A stretch of 64,000 bases of DNA, taken from Bretschneidera sinensis (taxonomy: Eukaryota; Streptophyta; Magnoliopsida; Brassicales; Akaniaceae). Positions within the stretch are counted from its first letter, which is position 1; each line of letters begins with the position of its first letter. The stretch covers positions 50,280,001-50,344,000 of the forward strand of contig CM043697.1 of NCBI GenBank assembly GCA_023935145.1, given 5' to 3'. Positions 10,482-22,235 of the stretch are shown here, one piece after another. Under the pieces are notes generated by a model that worked only from the letters and a program-made list of their open reading frames with translations, did no database searches and had not been told where the DNA came from. Position numbers and translations under genes: made by a program.

Positions 10482-12661
10482 ATGGATAAAAGTTGGATAG
10501 ATAAACCGAGGTCGAGTAAAGCCTATATGGAGGGTTTTGCAAACTTCATTAGATTTGCATGTCAGAAATCTTGTGGTCGTGGTAGTATTGTTTGTCCATG
10601 TAGGAGATGTGGTAATTATTATTCATTCGATCCAAAAATTGTTCAGAAGCATCTACTGTATAATGGGTTTAGTCCAGGTTACACCGAGTGGGTTTTTCAT
10701 GGGGGAAAGTATCTCGTATAGACCACACTCACACTAGTTCACAACCCACTAGTGTTCCAGGTGGCTTCATGGGACGAGATGACGTGTTGGGTTTGCTTCA
10801 AGGTGCCTTCGAGGTAACTTGTGAAAACCCACACAATGAACCACTACGTTTAGGAATCGGAGTGGGATTTTTAAATGAGCGTGGTGAAGAGCAACAGGCT
10901 CATGGTGGGTTTGAGTTCAATAATATGGTGATCCTTCACACATCGAACATCCAATTCGTTCTGATATTGATAAGACGACTCAGTATCGCAATTTGATGAA
11001 AGATTACGATAATGACTTTATCCGGGTTGTCAGAATTTCACAAAGTTAAGTTTCATGTTATATCTACTACACCTCAAATGTTTGAATGGGTGGTCTGGTA
11101 AATCTCTGACTATGTTGCTTAAGTTTATCAACATAGCATTTCTGATGTGTGCTCCATTTCCATCAAATTATTATGAAGCCATGAAGATTATCAAAGGATT
11201 GGGTCTTGGCTATGAGAAGATTCATGTTTGTCCTAATGACTGCACACTGTATTGGGGTGAGCATGTGAATGATAAATTTTGTCATGCATGTGGTGTGCCA
11301 CGGTGGGTTAAAAACAATACTGATGATGAGGATCCGTTGAATGAGATGGATGGTCAATCTAAAAAGAAAAAGCCAGCTAAAGTATTGCGTTATTTTTCGC
11401 TAATATCGAGATTGAAGAGGATATATATGTCATCTAAAATAGCTTCGTTAATGAGATGGCATGATAAAGATCGGACAAAGGATGGGATTTTGAGACACCC
11501 GGCGAATGGATTAGCCTGAAATGAATTTGATACTTTGTATCCTGATTTTGCAGTTGATCCTCGGAGTGTTAGGCTTGGCCTAGCTAGTGACGGGTTCAAT
11601 CCCTTTCGAACAATAAGTTCAACTTATAGCACATGGCCCATTCTTTTGGTCCCATACAAATTGCCACCGTGGCTTTGCATGAAGCAAGCATCCTTCCTCC
11701 TTTCAATAGTTATTCCTAGTGAGAAAAGCCCTGGTAATGATATTGATATCTCTTTGCAGCCTCTAATTGAAGAGTTAAAACAATTATGGGATGGTGTTGA
11801 TGCGTTTGATGTGTCCACCAATCAAAGCTTTAAGCTGCGCGCTTCTCTTCTTTGGACCATTAATGATTTTCCAGCCTATGCAAACTTATCTGATTAGAGC
11901 ATCAAGGGGCAGGTTGCTTGTCCATGTTGTGGGGAATCTATGCATTCTATATGGTTAAAGCACAAGGGGAGGTTTTGCTATATGGGTCATCGTCGATGAT
12001 TAGTAGAAAACCATGAGTTTCGTTTTCAAAATGATCAGTTTGATGGCACCATAGAGTTGGGATCTGCTCTTGTTCCACCATCTGGGCACGATGTTTTAAG
12101 ACAACTAGAGGGTGGAAACTATAGCTATGGTAAAACCTTGAAGCCTTCTAAGAAGAGGGCAAGAGAGGATGTTTGTACCTCTGCGGAGCAAGTGCTAGTG
12201 GATGAAGTTGATAACCTTTTTGAGGGTGTGGACAATTTCCTTGAAAATGTTGATAATGAGGATATTCCATGGATGAGGGAGTTGTAGATACGTTGTGGAA
12301 AAAAAGAAACATTTTTTTTTAGTTACCATATTGGAAAGACAATCTATTGCGTCATAATTTAGATGTGATGCATATAGAGAAGAATGTATGTGATAATTTG
12401 ATTGGAACAATATTGAATATAAATGGTAAGACTAAAGATAATAAAAAGGCACGCCACGATCTTGAGAAAATTGGTATTAGGAAAGACCTAAATTTAGTTG
12501 TTCTTCCTAATGGAAAAGATCACTCGCCTCCAGCATGCTCCACTATGTCCACGAAGGAAAAGCAGAATTTCTTGACAGTTTTGGAAAATCATAAAGTTCC
12601 TGATGGGTATGCATCAAACATCTTGAGATGTGTCAATCTAAATTTCCCTCATGGCTTATGA
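10482..12661 (+). pseudogene. TNP2-type CACTA transposase (TnpD-like), broken
   Basis: Begins MDKSWIDKPRSSKAYMEGF and continues CPCRRCGNYYSFDP...HLLYNGFSPGYTEWVFHGG, the N-terminal transposase-associated domain of plant CACTA proteins with its cysteine cluster. From 11055 the transposase_21 (TNP2) domain follows: HVCPNDCTLYWGEH, CHACGVPRW, MRWHDKDRTKDGILRHPANG, LASDGFNPF, PPWLCMKQ, NDIDISLQPLIEELKQLW, LRASLLWTINDFPAYANLS, then HNLDVMHIEKNVCDNLIGT. Frame is lost near 10720 and 11040; stops interrupt at 11517-11519, 11895-11897, about 12000 and 12285-12287. The DUF4218 domain that normally follows HxEKNVCD is missing, because the frame ends at 12661 and DUF4216 starts at 12762. In living elements this protein is the catalytic transposase acting in the nucleus; this copy cannot encode one. 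Confidence 0.85.
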
Positions 12662-12761
12662 GACAGGTTAGGCATAATAACAGCTGCCTTCGAATGTTAT
12701 AAGTGTTTTCAATAAAACATTGAATGTTGTTATCTCATATTAATTGTTGGAAAATGTTTAG

Positions 12762-13255
12762 GTGTCATGGATGGTGGATAACAGTTATTCCGATGAACTA
12801 ATTGCCTTTGCTCGAGGTCCGAATAATGTTGTTAGGAGATTCAATGGATTCAACATCAATGACTTTAAATTCCATACAAAGGAACGTGAGAGGTGTAGAC
12901 GATATCAAAATTTGGGAGTTATGGTTGAAGTGGATGATAAAATGTATTATGCTGTGCTCAACGATACATAGAGTTGGATTACTATGGGATGTTTAAGATT
13001 GTGTTGTTCCATTGTGATTGAGTGGATATTAATTCACCCAGTGGTTTAAAGAAAGGTGCAAGTGGGTGCATTCTCGTGAACTTGAATAGGTTAATAAACA
13101 CTGGTCAGTTATTGAAGGATGACCCGTTCATACTTTCATCTCAAGCGAAACAAGTGTTTTATGTGCAAGACCCAACAAGAAAGGGATGGTATCATGCTGT
13201 GATCACAAAGCCAAGGGACCTATATGAAATAGGGGAAAACGCAGGAAGAGGATGA
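12762..13255 (+). pseudogene. DUF4216-like C-terminal part of the CACTA transposase
   Basis: 12762-12971 reads WMVDNSYSDELIAFARGP, FNGFNINDFKFHTKERER and NLGVMVEVDDKMYYAVLND, the typical first half of DUF4216, the C-terminal domain of TNP2-type transposases. After a frame break and a gap, 13025-13255 gives DPFILSSQAKQVFYVQDP then WYHAVITKPRDLYE, the domain's second half. It continues the gene starting at 10482. Stops at 12969-12971 and 13253-13255 and a frame shift between the halves make it non-functional. Confidence 0.75.
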
Positions 13256-13739
13256 TGACACTTACAATCAGTGTATGCCTTCTAATGTAGAGGTAGACGA
13301 TCAATTAAATTGTATCTCAACTTGGGCTAGGATGGACATTGATGAAGATACCAACTAGTTTTATGTGCATTTGCATTTAATTATATTTAGATGTATATTT
13401 ATGTGATGGACATGTGTGTCAACGAGTTTTGTAAGGTTCTATTGTAATCGATCGGGTTACTGTTGCTTTGTATCACACAGTTCAAGAGTCCTGAATTTTT
13501 TTGCGTACAGTTTGTGGAATGCTACTTTAGAATGTCGTAAATTTCTGTTTTAATTGTATCATTGATTATTGCTTGTTCTTTAAATCCTATTTGAAGCACT
13601 TATTTGTTCATGTTCTCAGGTACTCTGAAGTTATTGATTGCTGCATTTGCTGCGACCCCTTGACCATTCTTATCTTTCAGGTGTGGTTCTTCTAATTCTT
13701 CTTAACTTTTAATGCATTCTTGATTGTGTGAGATATAAT

Positions 13740-16700
13740 CATTTTAATATTTTCATGTATACAAATTACAAGATGTATAGGTCAAAAAATATCTCTCCCT
13801 CAGTTAGAGATAACATGTCAAACCAATATGCAGCTGAGTCTTCACACCATCAAGAAGATATTCACCATGAGCATGAGTATCACCTTAATGATGATCATGA
13901 CTCGCAAAATGATTCTGAGACTGAGCCAATAACAACGGGAAGTGATCACAATGATAGTGAACAATACGAGATAATTGGTAATTTTTGTATTATAATACAT
14001 TCTCTCTATAACTAGTTTGATACCACATTGTTATACTAATTATAAAATTTATGTTTTCAATGTATAGATTCTGAAGGTAGGGTGAGGAAGCAAACACGTG
14101 TCCTGATAACCTCACAAATGTGGTTCCTTGAACGTGGGGAAAAAATTGGGGTCCACTTCAATGTACGTCATCAACCTATTAAGAAAGGTGGCCAAATGTT
14201 AAGTAGCTGGTTGGGCAAGGTTGCAAAGAGAGGGAACCTTTGTCCGCTTAATTACATGGATTAGAAGAAGGTCCCTTCTAGCTACAAGAAGGACCTTGTT
14301 ATATTGATTCGGGTAAGTAACAACTTAATAACCATTGATTGTCTCCAATTTTTTTTTGTTTTTTTGTTTTTATGGTGTTGTACATGGATAATCCCTAACA
14401 CCAATAATGCTTATTTGACATGGATTTCCTTTCTTTGTGGTAGAGGAAGTTCCATTACCCTATGATTGAGGCGATAGATTAAATTTTGTTGAGGGTGATA
14501 GGGAAGAAATGGAGGGACTACCAATATCTGCTTAAAAGGGACCACGTCAAGAACAAAACAAAACAACAAGTTTTGAGCAATGATGTTCCAAAAGGAGTAG
14601 ATCAAGACCGGTGGAAGAACTACTGGTTCTCTGAGCAGAGTGAGGTTGTTTTAAGATAATTATGTTCATTTGGATTCTCATTGTTTCTATTTTTCTAATA
14701 ATGACTGATTATTCAATTGGTTTATTCTTGGTGTAGAAATATTCTACTATAGGGACAGCGGCACGTGAAAGACAACAATTTCCTCACACGTCCGGTTCAA
14801 AGAGTTTTCCTAGAAGATGGGATGAATATGTGAGTTAATTTGCTTCATTCATCCAATCCTTCATTTGAGATGTAGTGTATTGAGTTACAATTTAAACTCT
14901 TTTCATATATGGTAGGAGATGATACATGGGAATGAGCCTGGGCACGTAGAGTTTTTTGTTGAAACTCATAAACGCAAGGATGAGACTTTTATTGATGATA
15001 CATCACGATAATTTATGGTAAGTTCACTGTACATTTGTTGGTTGATCAAAGAAGAAAATTGTATTTATTTGTCATGGTTGCCAAATGTTAAGCTGAGTTT
15101 ATCTTTCACTGTCCATTTCGAAGATAAATGATCAAACCCCAATCACATTAAGGATAAGGAATACATCTCATTATGTAGTTTATAGATCCAACGAATCTCA
15201 ATTGAAGCATAAAAATAAAAACCTTGTAAAAAATATGATAATCAAGACCTTTATCAGATAGATTCAAGCATGTAACTTGATTGTGATATTTTGGGTATAA
15301 GCCAACTGACAATCACACTTCTCTTCTAAAAGAGGTAAGTTTGAAAATATCAGATTCATCAGGGTCAAATTGAGGCTCTGAGCTCCCCTTACTTGATCAT
15401 TTAGTTCTATATTATATATTTTCATCATATCCTAGAAACTAAAGGTAATACTAAATCAAGAAATGCATGCTCAATTATTGGTGTTTGCGGAAAATACAGG
15501 CTTCTTTTTTCCCGTGTTTAACTTCCCCTTTTGGTACTTTGTAATGGAGTACTTACTGGATGCTGCAGTTTTCAGAAACAATGATGGGTATCTCTAATCT
15601 TGTCCAAGAAAAGATAAATCCAAGAAAAAGTTAAAGAACCTCAATTGCTTTTGGGTTTTCATGGTTGGGAAATTTTTTTCCATGAAGCATATGCCATTAT
15701 TAAGTTTGGAGAACACTGAAACTCTAACTCTTCAACATCATGATCATGTTGATAAATCTGCAAAAAATATCTGATATGCTGATTTGTTTTCTTTTTTCCT
15801 TCATCATGATCAGTAGATACACATGGCTGTGGGGTTTCTGCTGCATATCTTTGTTACATGCATGGAGCTCTAGCTTCAAAACACTTTCTATCATAGTAAT
15901 TTACCAATTTCTTCAAATTTTGAGTCCTCTATGCCATGCCCATTTTTTCATGTATAGACATCAATTCATGCATCTTTCTCTCTCTCTTCCTTTTAGTGTT
16001 GACTAACAAAGATAACTGTGAGCTTTAATTTAATATATTAAGTCTATGCATGAGCATAGCTTCATTACTTTCTTCTACTTGTTTATCAGTACGGACTGAG
16101 TGAAGTAAAATGTATCATCAACTTTCTGTGTTATGATTTCGTTCTTACATTCAAGAAATCAACTCATTTTCCCTCTCTTATACTCCTTTTTCAAATCCAA
16201 AACAGAAAGTATTTTCTTCATTATTTTTCATGCATAAAAAGTAAAGCCATTATCCAAAAATGACACTTCTTTTGTATGTTTCAAATTCAAAACAATTCCA
16301 TTTTTCTTCTATTCACAATCTAACTTTCATAGTAACACCAAAAAGTTTAAACATTTGCTTTGTTCTTTTAATAACTAATCATAGCTACTATTTCTTGATT
16401 AATTAATTAAGCATCTCTATATTGCATTTACTCCATATAATATTTAGTTGCAGTTCTGCCTTGATTGGTTTTGATTATAGCTGGGTTGTTTCAGCTCTCC
16501 AATGTCTGTCTTTTACACGTCTTGTAGATCGGCAGAGATTACCATTTTGTTTGAATTTATACAAGAACTGGAAGCTTTCCAGGAGCATAAATCTCGAATT
16601 TATATAAGAACTAGTAGACACTTATTTACTTGTGACATGTGCTGTTCAATCTCTTCCAAGTAGCATAATTTTTTTTTTCACTTGAACTTATCTGTTATAA

Positions 16701-17461
16701 GCTTGTGGAGTTATGATTCTCCCATTTTTTTCATTCTTTGTCAAAGTTTTTCCTCTTTCATATTACAAATTTTTTCTTAGATCTAGAGTTATATGAACTA
16801 TGCTATGGCTGTCTTCTGTTATTTGATTTTCGCAATTATGGCTGAAAATTAGTCTGTATTATTGTTTGGATTGTATATTTTTTTTTCTTTTGCAGGAGGT
16901 TTTATGGAAAAATAGGGGAAATTCTGCTAGTTTTTCTATAAATATGATAAGTGACTTTTGTTTTATGTAAATTTCGTTGCAATTAGCTACTCAATATTTG
17001 GAGGAGTTTAATCTTTATTGTTTCATAATTGTAGGTGACAACTGAAGCTCGTGTTGCTGAAATTGTTGCAGCTTCAGGATCCTCTGATGCTAGCAATAAT
17101 TTAGCAATACAAAATGAAGTCTTCACCGAGCTTATGGGTGAAGAGAGTTTCGGTCGTGTCTGAGGTCAGGGTTTTGGAGTTACACCCTCTGCTGTATTTG
17201 GGCTTTTAGCTCAAATGAGGAATGATATAGGATACCATGGGGCTTATGCTGAAGAGATAAGTAGTCTGAGAGCATAAATGGAAGAAAACAATCAACAGCA
17301 TGCGCATCAGATTGAATAGTATGCGCATCAGATTGAACAGCAGGCGCATCAGATTTAAGAAATAACAGCTAAGCACGATGATCAAATAACAGTATGCAAT
17401 CCCAAATGGATGAGCTGAAGTCGTTCCTACAACAATTGGTTAATAGAGGACCAATTAATTG
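13740..17461 (+). pseudogene. TnpA/Ptta-like second CACTA protein, broken
   Basis: Exon-like blocks on the plus strand: an acidic start (13800-13975, SSHHQEDIHHEHEYHLNDD); a block at 14070-14264 (RVRKQTRVLITSQMW, GVHFNVRHQPIKKGGQML); 14440-14640 (IGKKWRDYQYLLKRDHV, DRWKNYWFSEQSE); 14740-15016 (ARERQQFPHTSGSKSFPRRW, GHVEFFVETHKRKD); and after a 2-kb intron 17038-17280 (TTEARVAEIVAASGS), then a glutamine/histidine-rich coiled region to 17461. The order fits the plant transposase Ptta/En/Spm family, whose TnpA members bind subterminal repeats. Splice-like GT/AG pairs flank several blocks (GTAATT at 13978, TATAG at about 14067). Stops at 14262, near 15010, 17161 and 17275 make it a pseudogene. 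Confidence 0.7.
15017..17037 (+). other. 2-kb intron in the TnpA-like gene
   Basis: Runs from a donor-like GGTAAGTTCA at about 15016 to an acceptor-like TTTCATAATTGTAG ending at about 17035. The content is AT-rich with no recognisable domain. The short frames at 15740-16006 and 16422-16607 are hydrophobic low-complexity translations and are not supported as genes. Confidence 0.45.
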
Positions 17462-17654
17462 ATGTCAAGTGTGATGGTAACTATATTTTTTTTTTGGTAC
17501 ATGAGATGACTTTTGTACTGATTAAAAGAATTTTTATGAATGATAGTACATTTTATATATTGAAGAACATTTTGAAATTTTATGGTACATTTTATTTATT
17601 AAAAGGTTCATTTTATGGTACAATATTAAACCAAAATAATGTGAAAAACAAAAT

Positions 17655-17975
17655 TAAAGCACTTATATAACGGTGCTTCTAAGTGCCGGTATATTTTGGA
17701 AAAGAGCCGAAATATACTGACGCTTAGAAGCGCCACTATATAAGTGCTATATTTCGGCGCTTGTAAGTGCCGGTGAAGTGCCACTATATAAGTGCTATAT
17801 TACAAGCGCCAAAAAAATATGCACATTGCAGCGTTTTATTTAAGTGTCGGTATTTGCGCTCCGACACCACATATACCTGCGCTTTATCCGGCACTTGCGA
17901 AAAGCGCCGGAAATGCATATTCTGTCACTTTAAAGCGTCACAATATGCAAAAAAAAGCGCCGGAGATAACCTTTT
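17655..17975. repeat. Right subterminal repeat array of the CACTA
   Basis: Repeated units such as GGTGCTTCTAAGTGCCGGTA, CGCTTAGAAGCGCC and GGCGCTTGTAAGTGCCGG, related to the left array but with TCTAAG or TGTAAG at the dyad centre instead of TTTAAA. Fewer copies than on the left. The array ends just inside the TAGTG terminus. Confidence 0.75.
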
Positions 17976-18694
17976 ATCTTGTAGTGTTACCACCACTTAA
18001 CCATAATATTCTTATCAATTTCACTATCTCATAGTTCAATTTATACCTTGTACTGGGTTAAATTTATGAATATGTATGAATGCTCCATCTTAGTTTCAAA
18101 TTCAAAGTTCAAGTTAAATTCTTTTCCTTTTTATCTTTAATCAAATTCAAATCCCTTTAATAAGAATATAAGGATTTATACTCTCAAAATCATAGTTTTT
18201 ATATGGAAGAACAAAAATAGTAAAAGTTACCTTCACAAAACTTTTCTCAGAAATTCTTGAAATCAATCATTAAATCGATTGAATTCAATAATAGTTTATG
18301 AAATCTATTATTTATTTAGTATTTTAGAGAATTTTAGAGAGATAAAATAAAGTTTGAACAAAGAAGAAATGAATTTTGGCTGTGAAAAACCTTTATATAC
18401 TAAAAATTTTGCTTATGAGTCGACCGCACAAAATTTACTAGTCGATCGCCCAACAGTTACCAATTGATTGGTCAGGTTACTAGTTGACTGACTAATCGAC
18501 CAGCACCCCCTTAATGCCTTAAAAAAATATTTTTCACTACTTTTATGCATTCTAACTTATTTTCTTCAGTATATTTTCAAATTTTTATCTCAAACTTTCT
18601 TCAAAATTGAGTTTTAAATTACTTTGTATATGTATGCATGATGATTATAATATCAATTTGTAATTTATCAATTTATCCTTACATCAAGGGTATG

Positions 18695-18717
18695 TGCCCC
18701 ACTTTTCTACCCACCAT
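18695..18717 (-). promoter_or_regulatory. Polypurine tract of the chromovirus
   Basis: On the minus strand the sequence just before the 3' LTR reads GGTGGGTAGAAAAGTGGGGC. About 10 bases upstream lies TTTCGAGGACGAAATTTT, which in Tekay-type elements closes the pol region. Purine-rich and directly next to the LTR start, it fits the plus-strand cDNA primer. Confidence 0.65.
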
Positions 18718-18749
18718 ACAAAAATTTCGTCCTCGAAATTTTCTTACCT

Positions 18750-20536
18750 AAATCATGAAAAATTTGGGGATACTATTTTCTCATGCTCTCTTCACGTTCC
18801 TAGATGATTTCTTCAACATCTCGATTCCACCAAAGCACTTGAACTAACGGAATGACTTTATTGCGTAAGATCTGTTCTTTTGTATCTAAAATTTTTATTG
18901 GAACTTGTACAAAAGATAAGTCTTCCTGAAGGTCTACAAATTGATATGGGATTTTATGGGATTCATCAGGTAAATATTTTCGTAAAACGAAAACATGAAA
19001 ATCATTATGCAATTGTTTTAATTCTAAGTAACTCCAGTCTATAAGCCACTGATCCAACTCTCTAAATGATTTCGTATGGTCGAATATACCTTGGATTCAA
19101 CTTTTCTTTTTGTTTGAATCTCAACACTCCTTTCCATGTAGATATTTTTAAATGAACCTAATCACCGACTTGGAATTCAAGAGGTCTCTTTCTCTTATCG
19201 ACATAACTTTTCTTCCTATTTTGTACTTTTATAAGGCTTTCTCTAATCAATTTGATCCTTTTAGTTGTTAAGACTATTATTTTTGGACCAAAGATCTTTC
19301 TTTCTCCAAATTCTTCCCAACACATAGGAGTTCTACATCTCCTACTATATAGGGCTTCAAATGGTGCCATTCCAATACTAGCTCGAAACTGATTATTGTA
19401 CAAAAATTCTATCCAAGGTAAGTAAGCATCCCGACTCTATGAAAAGCTCATCACACTTGCCTTCAACATATCCTCTAGTATTTGAATAACTCTTTTCCCA
19501 TTTGTTTGAGGATGAAAGACAGTACTAAACTATAACTGAGTACCCATCACCAATTGAAAGCCTCTCCAAAATCAAGAAGTAAATCTAGCATTTCGATATG
19601 ATACAATACTCAATGGTAATCTATGAAATTTTTTCAATCTCTGCTACATACAATTTAGTCAACCTTTATGGACTCCAAATAGTTCTAATAGGAAGAAAAT
19701 GAGAAAACTTAGACAGTCTATCTACAATTACCCACACAATATCATGACCTCTTGAGTACGGGGAAATCCAGTAACAAAATCCATACTCACATTCTCCCAC
19801 AATCATTCAGGCACAGGAAGAGATTGTAGTAAACCTGTTGGATGTTTATTATTTTATTTCACTTGTTGACAGACTAAACATTGAGATATATAATATGCTA
19901 CATCTCTCTTCAACCTCGACCACCAATAATTTTGTTTCAATCTCTTGTACATTTTATTATTTCCCTAGTGCATTGACTAAATTGCATGATATGCTTCTCT
20001 CAATATCTCATTTCTCTACTCTAAATCATTGAGAACACACATCATATGTCCCAACATCACTATACCATCCTTCTTGATTCTAAATTTTGATTGTCTCTCA
20101 CTTGATACTTTTTGCTTGATCTTTTTTATTCCCTTATTTTTACCTTGAACTGTTATAAGGCATTCTACAATGGATGAGTGCAATGTCATATTAGCTAATA
20201 ATCATCATCTCTTATTTAACTTCAATTTTATCCTTATACTTCTCAATTCTACCATCGAATTCACATTATGACTTTCTATAGCAGCTAATCTTCCTGTGGA
20301 TTTTCTACTTAAAGCATCAACTATTACATTTGACTTCTTTTGATGGTAATAAATTGTACAATCATAATCTCTAATCAATTTCATCCATTGCCTCTAGCTT
20401 AAATTCAACTCCATCTGGGAAGGTAAATATGTAAGACTCTTATGGTTAGTGTATATTTCATAAGTGGCTCCATACAGATGATGTCTCCAAATTTTCAATA
20501 CAAATACTATGGCAACCAACACTAGGCCATGGGTAG
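18750..20536 (-). pseudogene. Chromovirus RNase H (end), integrase and chromodomain-like tail
   Basis: Minus-strand remains of the 3' half of pol. 20530-20200 gives LVAIVFVLKIWRHHLYG, YEIYTNHKSLTYL and IVDALSRK, the end of RNase H. 20200-19400 holds degraded integrase with many stops. 19403-19158 encodes YNNQFRASIGMAPFEALYSR followed by RRCRTPMCWEEFGE, the conserved integrase C-terminal motif of Tekay/CRM elements, ending RKRPLEFQVGD. 19057-18800 gives LQEDLSFVQVPIKILDTKEQ and LRNKVIPLVQVLWWNRDVEE, a chromodomain-like tail that in chromoviruses steers integration to heterochromatin. It is cut from its 5' half by Athila A at 20536/20537. Confidence 0.8.
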
Positions 20537-22027
20537 TGATGAGAGTCATAAAATGGTTCTCAGCAGTGGTTAATTTTTAGTATTTTATGATTGATCTCGA
20601 TCTTTATTATGCTTTTATGTGTTAATAACTCTAAAGTGATATTATTGGACCACTGACTTATTTCAGTGTATTTTCAGGTACTTTAAGCTCAAAAGAGGAG
20701 AAAAAGTTAACATAGCTTGAAGCACAAAGACTCGAGGTATATTTGAGTGAAGGAATGCTTCCGAAAGGACAAGATGGAGGGCTTAAAAGAGCAACAGCTG
20801 CTGCCCACACTGGAAAGGAGTTTTACTAAATTGCCAGAATTGCCCGTACAGATAAATCATCTTTAAAAATTAAACTGTATTGATACAAAAAGAACCATGA
20901 GATGAGCGATATATTCTTAGAAAGATCAGGAAGTCCATTTTCTGGAGAATTTTACGGTTTGTCAAAAGGATTTTTCTAGAGAAAGTTATGGCAGTTTAAG
21001 TAGACAAAGGTCAGGCTGTGCGGACTGTGCGGGATTTCAGCGTGATTTTGAGCTTAAATCTCACATCTCACATTGGTTGGAAAACATATTTCTATATCCC
21101 ACATTCCACATTGGATTGGAAACACATTGCACTCATGGTATTTCCCTATAAAACGCCTACTCCACTTCAGCTTTGGGGCATTCAATCGGAGCTCATCTGA
21201 ATACATCAGAGAGTGAATCCAGAGGGCCTTTAGGACGAATCCAAAAGTATAATTTTGAAGGAAAGCTGAGAAATCGCCGAAGCTTTCGCTACCGAGGAGG
21301 AGATGATCATTGAGAGGCCGGAGGAAACTCAAGGAAGCATGAGCTCCATGAGCAGCTAGTCTTCAAGCAAGGTGAAATGATGAATCCCTAGGTGTAGTTG
21401 TTCTTATTTCCTTTATTTGATTCAGTTGTAGTTTGGTATTATTTTCATTAAATATTGTTATGTTTTATTCTTTAATTTAATTAGTAGATTTTTATTAGTC
21501 CGGTGATTGCATGCTTCTTTTCCATATAAGTTCAGTCATGCTTTTCTTATGTGTATCTGTTTGGGTGTGATTGAGTCCGGTAGATCTCTTTTATAGATTT
21601 ATCCATTGCTGCGGTATTGTCGTTAGATATATCATCGTCTTTTGATAATTTATAAGTTGGATCATGTGTGCATGAAAGTAGAGAATAATTTATAACAATT
21701 ACATTAGGATTTATAGTTGCACTTTAATTGAATATTTTCCGATTGCCTGTTTGGGATGTGAAACTTGCAATCGAGACAAAAACAACTGAATCAAGTTAGG
21801 ATTAGAGCAACGAACCTAGGGAGGATTCCTGGAACCTTGTCATTCTTAATTATTTTTCAAACCTATTTACACAATTACCCTTTTGCATAATCAAAAACTC
21901 AGATTCATTTTATCTTTTATCATTTATGTTAAGGTTAACACCTTCTTTTGTAATTAACTTGTTTCCCTACGGAATTGACACCCCAAAACTATACTACAAT
22001 AACCGCGTTATGTTTTAGGTGTAATCA
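20537..22027 (+). repeat. 5' LTR of Athila copy A
   Basis: 1491 bp, TGATGAGAG to GTAATCA. By eye about 94-95% identical to the 3' LTR over the first 300 bp. It carries a TATA box (TATAAAA, 21147-21153) with a USE-like box 33 nt upstream. In the sister copy B the LTR ends are the same. Confidence 0.92.
21103..21153 (+). promoter_or_regulatory. LTR promoter: USE-like box plus TATA box
   Basis: ATTCCACATTG at 21103-21113 resembles the plant snRNA upstream sequence element RTCCCACATCG (2 mismatches), followed after exactly 33 nt by TATAAAA (21147-21153). A second, weaker USE-like word (ATCTCACATTG) lies at 21065-21075. The other three Athila LTRs keep the 33-nt spacing. The role as promoter is inferred from position and TATA box. 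Confidence 0.6.
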
Positions 22028-22029
22028 AA

Positions 22030-22046
22030 TTTTGGCGCCGTTTCCA
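22030..22046 (+). promoter_or_regulatory. Primer-binding site of Athila copy A
   Basis: TTTTGGCGCCGTTTCC starts three bases after the 5' LTR. Athila-type elements use TGGCGCCGTTGCC-type sites, which I recall as complementary to tRNA-Asp. This copy differs from the usual form after GCCGTT. Confidence 0.75.
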
Positions 22047-22235
22047 GTGAAACACGCTTAAGTATAAAGAAGTTTGTCAACTTTTGCCATGATGGTAGAA
22101 GAGTTGTAAATAGTTTTTCTTTTCAGTAGCTGTAAAGGCGGTAACTTTGTTCCTTCTTTTAGCCCACTGTATTAATTTATTTTATTTTATTTTATTCTTT
22201 CTTTTTATAGGATTTCTAGTATTTTGTGAACTTGC

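Larger units (their letters stand above)
2737..17986 (+). mobile_element. CACTA (En/Spm) DNA transposon, 15.25 kb, defective
   Basis: The left end starts CACTA (2737-2741) and the right end finishes TAGTG (17982-17986). Read inward, both ends continue into CCGG(T/C)GCTTT. Each end carries an array of subterminal repeats. The interior encodes, on the plus strand, a TNP2-type transposase and a TnpA/Ptta-type protein, the two genes known for En/Spm elements; both are broken. It sits in the left chromovirus LTR: the flanking sequence rejoins across it to match the intact right LTR near 34385-34410. The flanking trinucleotides are TAT and TTA, so the expected 3-bp duplication is not perfect. About 4.7 kb of its length is a nested gypsy element. 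Confidence 0.85.
989..18694 (-). repeat. 3' LTR of the chromovirus, split by solo LTR and CACTA
   Basis: Segments 1540-2736 and 17987-18694 align end to end with 33132-35180 in the right LTR, for example around the shared CCATAATATTCTTATC at 18001 and 34410. Removing the nested insertions leaves about 2.0 kb, close to the right LTR. A minus-strand TATA box (TATATAAAG) lies at 18391-18399. A 36-bp unit is tandemly duplicated at about 2167-2240. The terminal TGTAACGACCC at 989 survives here but has no counterpart in the right LTR. Confidence 0.8.

Noticed and set aside
2734..17989. Perfect 3-bp target duplication for the CACTA
   Set aside because: The flanking trinucleotides read TAT and TTA; only the empty site in the sister LTR supports the borders.
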